Assembly: GCF_000242635.2 (NCBI RefSeq) | Contig: NC_017770.1 | Location: forward strand, 992,001-1,056,000 | Length of the DNA: 64,000 nucleotides | From: Solitalea canadensis DSM 3403 | GTDB taxonomy: Bacteria > Bacteroidota > Bacteroidia > Sphingobacteriales > Sphingobacteriaceae | Reading direction: 5' to 3' | Shown here: positions 58,992-64,000 of the stretch, piece by piece | Position numbering within the stretch: position 1 is the stretch's first letter | Layout: each line of letters opens with the position of its first letter | The notes under the pieces: generated by a model | Seen by the model: only the letters and a program-made list of their open reading frames with translations | Databases searched by the model: none | Told to the model about the DNA's origin: nothing | Made by a program: the position numbers and the translations under genes

Positions 58992-59162
58992 ACCGCAAAG
59001 GCGCGAAGACGCTAAGAATTATTATATCAACGAAAAAGGCTTTAATCTTATAAGGATTAAAGCCTTCTTTGTATAAAAAAATCTTTGCGCCATCGCGCCT
59101 TTGCGATTTATTAATCGTTTAGTATAAAAAAACTTTGCGCCATCGCGTCTTTGCGGTTTTAT
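58992..59162. repeat. intergenic repeats between clpB and the next gene
   Basis: Two direct copies of a 40-bp unit (gtataaaaaaa(t)ctttgcgccatcgcg...) lie at about 59071-59112 and 59122-59162. An inverted relative (ccgcaaaggcgcgaag) is at 58993-59008. A terminator hairpin (aaggctttaatc/gattaaagcctt) occupies 59036-59066. The ctttgcg repeat belongs to a family common in Bacteroidota intergenic DNA. Confidence 0.7.
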
Positions 59163-60061
59163 TCAAATGCATTTAACCGTTGCGGTTCCTGTTGCATCAT
59201 ACTTTGAAAATTATCGAGTATATTTTGCATTTCATTCTGAAGTTTCTTTAGCCTCCATGTATGATATTGGTCTTTCGTTTGCTCTTTCTCCGCTTCCATA
59301 TCCACCATTTCATCACTGATTACTTTTCCGTTTTGCAGTAAGGTGGATTTTATTTTAAAGTCGTAAAAGCGATACTGATAGGATTTGCCTTTAACCTTAA
59401 CTTCCGTTTTATAGTCCATTTTAATAGAACTGATCCTGTTTTGCGAAAGAGTATCTTTCATTGCATAAGTTCCATGTCCAAGGTAATAACCGCGATCGCG
59501 ATTGATGCTATCAGCAACAGAGGCTTTGAATCCCTGATTACGCTCATTGGTTATAGAGAACCAATCGGTAAACCACTCTTCGGCATTCTTTTTCAACAAG
59601 CTTTCTCTAATATCAGTGGAGTCACTTCCCGAAATTTCAAACCAGCCTTTAGGAAGTTTTACCGTTGTAGCAGAATCAGCAGTTTTACCTGTTTTCTTTA
59701 CAGCAGCCTTTTTGGCAAGGGAATCTGCTGGCTTAACCGTTTTTTTTACACCTGCTTTTTTCATGAGCGAATCAGTAGGTTTAACCGTTTTCTTGGCACC
59801 TGCTTTCTTCACTAGTGAATCGGTAGGTTTAACGGTTTTCTTAACAGCTTTTTTCTTTACAGAGTCCTGAATAGTATTTTCAGTAAGCGTAACGATAGAG
59901 TCATAAATTACTTTTTTTACAGCAACCTTCTTTTTTTGTGCTGTATCAATAGGTTTAGCAGTTTTTTTAACGGGAGCTTTAGCCATTGATTTAGATGTTA
60001 TAGTTTGAGCTAAAACAGTAAATGGCATTAAGAGCGCTAAAAAAAAGAGCAGTTTTTTCAT
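59159..60061 (-). CDS. secreted protein with tandem Lys-rich repeats
   Basis: This 300-residue protein has a signal peptide (MKKLLFFLALLMPFTVLAQ) and a Lys-rich repeat region (about 55-130). A unit close to KKTVKPTDSLxKKAG repeats about four times there. The globular C-terminal part starts around WFEISGSDSTDI (about 142) and looks distantly like DUF4468. It should be exported. The basic repeats may bind cell-wall or nucleic-acid polyanions; that is inference. Confidence 0.65.
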   Translation of the reverse strand: MKKLLFFLALLMPFTVLAQTITSKSMAKAPVKKTAKPIDTAQKKKVAVKKVIYDSIVTLTENTIQDSVKKKAVKKTVKPTDSLVKKAGAKKTVKPTDSLMKKAGVKKTVKPADSLAKKAAVKKTGKTADSATTVKLPKGWFEISGSDSTDIRESLLKKNAEEWFTDWFSITNERNQGFKASVADSINRDRGYYLGHGTYAMKDTLSQNRISSIKMDYKTEVKVKGKSYQYRFYDFKIKSTLLQNGKVISDEMVDMEAEKEQTKDQYHTWRLKKLQNEMQNILDNFQSMMQQEPQRLNAFE

Positions 60062-60155
60062 TCTTTAGGATCAAATTATTCTGCAAATTAAAATAAAATA
60101 TCTTATTCTTAACCATGTATTCCCAAAGAGGTTTCGTGTAATGAAGCTAATTCGA

Positions 60156-60163
60156 TATTTTTG
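60156..60163 (+). promoter_or_regulatory. ccm operon -7 element
   Basis: TATTTTTG matches TAnnTTTG, 18 bp before the ccmB start. Confidence 0.5.
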
Positions 60164-60181
60164 CGACGTTTTACAACCGGC

Positions 60182-60841
60182 ATGACATTAGTTTCACAAG
60201 TACAATCACTCATAAAAAAAGAAATAGTTCTTGAATGGCGCTCAAAGTACGCTATTAACGGAATTTTTCTTTACATCGCGGCAACCGTCTTTATTTGTTA
60301 TCAATCCTTTAAAAAAGTTGATCCAATAACATGGAATGCACTGTTTTGGATCATTATGCTTTTTGCAGCAATTAATGCTGTTGCCAAAAGTTTTATGAAT
60401 GAGAGTAAAGAACGCCAGCTTTATTATTACACCTTAATAAGTCCGCAGGCCATTATCATTTCAAAAATCATTTATAATTTCTTATTGATGCTGTTGCTAT
60501 CTGTAATTGCACTGTTCTTTTACAATATAGTATTCAGTAATCCAATAGGTGATCTGTTTTTGTACTTGGTATGTGTTGTAATTGGCAGTTTAAGCTTTGC
60601 TACAGCTTTTACAATGATATCAGCTATTGCCTCAAAAGCCGGGAATAATGCTACTTTAATGGCTATTTTAAGTTTTCCTGTGGTGATTCCGGTATTAATG
60701 GCAATTATAAAACTATCCAAAAATGCCATGGACGGGCTGGATCGCTCGGTAAGTACTGACGAAATAATTCTGTTACTAGGCATCAATGTAATTATTACAG
60801 CAACTTCTTTACTGCTGTTTCCTTATCTTTGGCGCGAATAG
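60182..60841 (+). CDS. ccmB: heme exporter permease CcmB
   Basis: This 219-residue membrane protein starts MTLVSQVQSLIKKEIVLEWR and has about six transmembrane helices. CcmB is the permease of the CcmABC heme-handling complex used in cytochrome c maturation. No ccmA lies directly beside it in this window. ATG at 60182 was chosen over an upstream frame because the family start is MxLxxQxxxLIKKE-like. Confidence 0.85.
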   Translation: MTLVSQVQSLIKKEIVLEWRSKYAINGIFLYIAATVFICYQSFKKVDPITWNALFWIIMLFAAINAVAKSFMNESKERQLYYYTLISPQAIIISKIIYNFLLMLLLSVIALFFYNIVFSNPIGDLFLYLVCVVIGSLSFATAFTMISAIASKAGNNATLMAILSFPVVIPVLMAIIKLSKNAMDGLDRSVSTDEIILLLGINVIITATSLLLFPYLWRE

Positions 60842-60936
60842 AACAGGGTTAGATCATTGATAATGGTTCATCGTTAATTCGAATCAGTGTAATCAAATTG
60901 ATTAATCTGTGTAATCCAAAAAAATAAGTTATAATC

Positions 60937-61596
60937 ATGAAGAATTGGTGGAAGATATTAGCCGTTATCCTTACATTTTACTCCATTTTAGCCGGTCTGC
61001 TTTTCGAAGTTCCACATTTAGCCATTCTGCACGAAACCATTCGTAATCTTTATTTTCACGTACCAATGTGGTTTGCGATGATCATGTTATTCTTGTCGTC
61101 GGTAATCTACAGTGTGAAGTATTTACGTACAGGACATGAGAATGATGATCTGATTGCTGTAGAATCAGCAAATGTGGGAATTGTGTTTGGATTGTTAGGC
61201 TTGATCACAGGTTCACTATGGGCCAAATTTACCTGGGGAGCATGGTGGAACAGTGATCCGAAACAGAATTCGGCATTAATTGCGCTGTTAATTTACCTGG
61301 CTTACCTGGTGTTAAGAGGTTCTCTGGATGAAGAGCAAAAACGTGCCCGAATTGGTGCTATTTATAACATCTTTGCGTTTCCGGTGATGATCGTATTGAT
61401 TTTCGTTCTCCCCCGCATGACCGATTCATTGCACCCAGGCAATGGCGGAAATCCTGGTTTTAACAGCTATGACCTGGATTCTCGTATGCGTGGCATTTTT
61501 TATCCTGCATGTTTAGGTTGGATATTGATCAGCTTTTGGATCATGCAGATTCGCTTCCGCATGCGTAAATTGGAAAATCACTTTTTATCAAAATAA
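60937..61596 (+). CDS. ccmC: heme exporter/handling protein CcmC
   Basis: This 219-residue, six-TM protein has the heme-binding Trp-rich motif (KFTWGAWWNSDPKQN, about 90-104) typical of CcmC, which loads heme onto CcmE. The spacing to ccmB is about 95 bp and contains a dispersed repeat (aatctgtgtaatcc). Confidence 0.9.
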   Translation: MKNWWKILAVILTFYSILAGLLFEVPHLAILHETIRNLYFHVPMWFAMIMLFLSSVIYSVKYLRTGHENDDLIAVESANVGIVFGLLGLITGSLWAKFTWGAWWNSDPKQNSALIALLIYLAYLVLRGSLDEEQKRARIGAIYNIFAFPVMIVLIFVLPRMTDSLHPGNGGNPGFNSYDLDSRMRGIFYPACLGWILISFWIMQIRFRMRKLENHFLSK

Positions 61597-61674
61597 TTAA
61601 TAAAGGCAGATTAATCCGTTTAACACGACAAACGGTGTAATCATTAAAATCTGTGTAATCCCAACTAATAGAAA

Positions 61675-61899
61675 ATGAAAAAATATATATTGAGTATACT
61701 TTTAACATTGATGTCATTAGCCACTTTTGCTCAAAATGCAAACGGAATTGAAATGGCAGATACGCTTCGTAGTTCAGGTAAAATCTATATCGTAGTAGGT
61801 GTAATCGCGATAATTTTTATTGGTATCATTGTCTACCTGGTAAGTATCGATAAAAAATTGTCAAAGCTTGAAAAAGAACATCAGCATTTAAAGAAATAA
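61675..61899 (+). CDS. CcmD-like small membrane protein
   Basis: This 74-residue protein has an N-terminal signal-like segment, then a TM helix (about 36-57, IYIVVGVIAIIFIGIIVYLV) and a basic helical tail (DKKLSKLEKEHQ). It resembles CcmD, which aids release of heme-loaded CcmE. It is directly downstream of ccmC, supporting the assignment. Confidence 0.7.
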   Translation: MKKYILSILLTLMSLATFAQNANGIEMADTLRSSGKIYIVVGVIAIIFIGIIVYLVSIDKKLSKLEKEHQHLKK

Positions 61900-61930
61900 C
61901 AAACCTTACGGTTTTTAGCCCAAAATAAAA

Positions 61931-61972
61931 AAGCCAAATGCTTCATTATCTTATTGATGAAGTGTTTGGCTT
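61931..61972 (+). terminator. ccm terminator
   Basis: aagccaaatgcttcat (61931-61946) and atgaagtgtttggctt (61957-61972) form a 16-bp stem with one wobble and a T-rich tail. Confidence 0.8.
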
Positions 61973-62005
61973 TCTTTATTTTTAATAATACCAATCATTT
62001 AATCT

Positions 62006-63442
62006 ATGGCTAAGAAACCCTCAAAAGCCGCCGCCCATGAAATAAGTTTCTGGGACGACGTATGCGACTATTTTAATCACGCGGCCACATTTACCGATCA
62101 TCCGAAAGATATTCTTGAAATGATACGTGAGTGTAATAGTATTTATTCCTTTAAGTTTCCGATAAGAGCAAACGGCGGTTTTGAATTAATATCAGCCTGG
62201 CGTGTGGAGCATTCGCATCATAAGCTCCCAACAAAAGGCGGTATTCGTTACAGTGAGTTCGTTCATGAAGATGAGGTAAAAGCGCTGGCTGCACTAATGA
62301 CATATAAGTGTGCCATCGTAAATGTTCCCTATGGGGGTGCCAAAGGTGGTGTTAAGGTAAATCCCAAAAAATACAGTGAACGAGAGCTGGAGAATATTAC
62401 CCGTCGTTATACTTCAGAATTAATCAAGAAAAACTTTATTGGTCCGGGTACAGATGTCCCTGCTCCTGATTACGGAACTGGTGAACGTGAAATGTCGTGG
62501 ATTGTTGATACTTATCAGGCCTATAACCCCGGACAAATTGATTCAAATGCCTGTGTAACCGGTAAACCCTTGGCGCAACACGGTATTGCCGGCAGGAGAG
62601 AGGCAACCGGGAGAGGTGTTTTTTTTGCTGCCCGTGAATGTGTAAATGTTCCTGAAGACATGAAGAAAGTGAAGCTTTCTGTTGGCTTAGAAGGCAAACG
62701 GGTAATTGTACAGGGTTTAGGTAATGTGGGCTACTATTCAGCAAAGTTTATCCAGGAAGCCGGAGGAATAATTGTAGGTTTATGTGAGTATGAAGGCGCT
62801 ATTTATGATTCTAAAGGGTTGGATGTTGACGATGTGGTTCGTCACCGCAAAGAAACCGGATCCATATTGAATTACAAGAAAGCCAAAAACTTCAAAAACA
62901 GCAGCGAGGGATTGGAGCAAGAGTGTGACATATTTGTTCCTGCAGCATTGGAGAATCAGATTCATGACGGGAATATAGCTGCCATCAAAGCGAAAATAAT
63001 TGTAGAAGGAGCCAATGGACCGACAACTCCCGATGCAGCGACTGCTTTTATCAAGCGTGGAGGGATCATTGTTCCGGATATGTATGCCAATGCAGGTGGT
63101 GTGACAGTTTCCTATTTTGAATGGTTGAAGAATCTGTCGCATGTAGCTTTTGGGAGGATGAATAAACGCTTTGAAGAAAATGCCGCTCGTAATATGGTGG
63201 ATATGATTGAACGCATGACCGGGCAATCGATCACAGCTGATCAGCGAACAGTTATCGTAAAAGGAGCTTCCGAACTTGAATTGGTAAATTCTGGATTGGA
63301 AGAAACGATGGTGAGGGCTTACCATGAGATAAGAGACATTCAGTTAGCCAATAAGAAGATAACAGATCTGCGAATGGCTGCTTTCGTATGTGCAATTGAC
63401 AAAGTTGCTATATCTTATAAAAACCTTGGAATTTTTCCTTAA
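62006..63442 (+). CDS. NAD(P)-dependent glutamate dehydrogenase (Glu/Leu/Phe/Val family)
   Basis: This 478-residue protein has an N-terminal substrate domain with KGGIRYSE, the catalytic-Lys region PYGGAKGGVKVNP (about 112-124) and GTDVPAPDYGT. The nucleotide domain carries VIVQGLGNVGYYSA (about 233-246). It interconverts glutamate and 2-oxoglutarate with ammonia. It lies between ccmD-like and dodecin, unrelated to heme export. Confidence 0.9.
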   Translation: MAKKPSKAAAHEISFWDDVCDYFNHAATFTDHPKDILEMIRECNSIYSFKFPIRANGGFELISAWRVEHSHHKLPTKGGIRYSEFVHEDEVKALAALMTYKCAIVNVPYGGAKGGVKVNPKKYSERELENITRRYTSELIKKNFIGPGTDVPAPDYGTGEREMSWIVDTYQAYNPGQIDSNACVTGKPLAQHGIAGRREATGRGVFFAARECVNVPEDMKKVKLSVGLEGKRVIVQGLGNVGYYSAKFIQEAGGIIVGLCEYEGAIYDSKGLDVDDVVRHRKETGSILNYKKAKNFKNSSEGLEQECDIFVPAALENQIHDGNIAAIKAKIIVEGANGPTTPDAATAFIKRGGIIVPDMYANAGGVTVSYFEWLKNLSHVAFGRMNKRFEENAARNMVDMIERMTGQSITADQRTVIVKGASELELVNSGLEETMVRAYHEIRDIQLANKKITDLRMAAFVCAIDKVAISYKNLGIFP

Positions 63443-63475
63443 TTAATAAAACCAATTTATTTAAAATTTACGCTC

Positions 63476-63676
63476 ATGGGAATTGTAAAAGTGATCGAGG
63501 TGATTGCCACCTCCGACAAAAGTATTGACGACGCTGTGCGCAATGCTGTTACAGAAGTTTCAAAAACAGTTAGAAATATCGACTCTGTTTTTGTGAAAGA
63601 TATCAAAGCACACGTAAAGGATGGCCAGGTAACAACCTTTGGTGTTATTTGCCAGCTATCCTTCCGGGTTGATTAA
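63476..63676 (+). CDS. dodecin family flavoprotein
   Basis: This 66-residue protein starts MGIVKVIEVIATSDKSIDDA and has the family core (VKDIKAHVKDGQVTTFGVIC). Dodecins form 12-mers that bind flavin and buffer or store it. It starts 33 bp after glutamate dehydrogenase and may be co-transcribed. Confidence 0.92.
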   Translation: MGIVKVIEVIATSDKSIDDAVRNAVTEVSKTVRNIDSVFVKDIKAHVKDGQVTTFGVICQLSFRVD

Positions 63677-63705
63677 ATGCGCTCGCAAAGCCGCTCAGAT
63701 TTATT

Positions 63706-63790
63706 TCGGGTTGAGAGTTACGAATTACGTGTTATGGGTTGCGGATTAATCATAAATACGTAACTCGTAACCCTTAATTCGTAATAATCT
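63706..63790. repeat. inverted GGGTTACG-type repeats
   Basis: Degenerate units (ggttgagagttacgaattacg ... cgtaactcgtaaccctta, quoted in part) form an imperfect inverted repeat, the same family as at 4051-4492. Confidence 0.65.
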
Positions 63791-63903
63791 CACTTTGCGA
63801 GAATACCCATTCCTCTGTAACAAATCCAACAAACTCTTAAATACGTCGGTTAAGAAGCTAAAATTGCGTATCTTTGCGAAACTTTTTAAATCGTTGATTA
63901 TTA

Positions 63904-64000
63904 ATGAAAAAGACGCACATTGTAGGTATTGCAATCATTGCGGTTGCTATTGCGATCATCGTATCAACTTATGGGAACTCGAGCACTTATGCATCATTCG
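63904..64000 (+). CDS. ccmE: cytochrome c maturation protein CcmE (5' part, truncated by window end)
   Basis: The frame from ATG 63904 reads MKKTHIVGIAIIAVAIAIIV and then STYGNSSTYASF. This N-terminal membrane anchor followed by a TYG(N/D)xSTYASF segment is typical of Bacteroidota CcmE, the periplasmic heme chaperone. The frame continues past the window. A TATCTTTG -7-like element is at 63869-63876. Confidence 0.75.
   Translation, partial: MKKTHIVGIAIIAVAIAIIVSTYGNSSTYASF

Noticed and set aside
1-64000. CRISPR array, rRNA or insertion sequence
   Set aside because: No regularly spaced direct repeats, rRNA sequence or transposase gene was found.

Overview
The window comes from a Bacteroidota chromosome, probably Sphingobacteriia. 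The DNA is AT-rich. Several genes are preceded by the Bacteroidota -7 promoter element TAnnTTTG. The flanking genes are typical of the phylum: DUF3822 beside rsmD, DUF4230, DUF2891, a CcmB-CcmC-CcmD-like group, dodecin, and lipoproteins and beta-barrel proteins with Bacteroidota-type signal peptides. Degenerate intergenic repeats typical of such genomes are also present. I cannot name the species.

Left flank (1-11353): the 3' end of an unknown gene, rsmD and DUF3822, a RecD/Dda-like helicase, a secreted cyanophycinase-family peptidase, a GH20 hexosaminidase, a Y-family polymerase, a small lipoprotein, a glycine-rich protein, DUF4230, tRNA-Leu(GAG), a frameshifted lipoprotein gene, a beta-barrel protein and tRNA-Leu(CAG).

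Prophage (11339-52169, about 40.8 kb): it is inserted at the 3' end of tRNA-Leu(CAG). An 18-bp direct repeat marks attL (11339-11356) and attR (52152-52169), and the displaced tRNA terminator lies just beyond attR. A tyrosine integrase sits next to attL and two HTH proteins sit next to attR. Everything between them runs on the minus strand, starting from a divergent control region at about 51.3 kb. In order these are: Cro-like and LuxR-like regulators; small early genes with tandem P-loop ATPases; a large Toprim/helicase protein; ASCH and HNH proteins; small and membrane proteins; a DUF4238 cargo gene; an array of GGTTACAA boxes (38.83-39.05 kb, a possible origin); then protease/scaffold, capsid, terminase, portal, a lysis cassette, and tail genes ending in the tape measure. 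The head genes are in a permuted order (protease-capsid before terminase-portal). No sheath gene was seen, so a siphovirus-like particle is likely.

Between the integrase and the tail end lie cargo genes: a DUF4468 protein and two tandem paralogous genes of unknown function (12693-13031 and 13307-13627). Each paralog is preceded by a structured RNA-like element. A pseudoknot involving the start codon keeps its pairing in both copies although the paired bases differ. A third upstream strand can compete for the same guide-like strand. Removing the roughly 150-nt segment would fuse an upstream mini-ORF in frame to the gene. This is the most unusual signal in the window.

Right flank (52170-64000): M28 peptidase, DUF2891, CsbD-like, NUDIX and pyrE genes (the last two have overlapping divergent start codons), clpB, a secreted protein with a repeated Lys-rich segment, ccmB, ccmC, a ccmD-like gene, glutamate dehydrogenase, dodecin and the start of ccmE.
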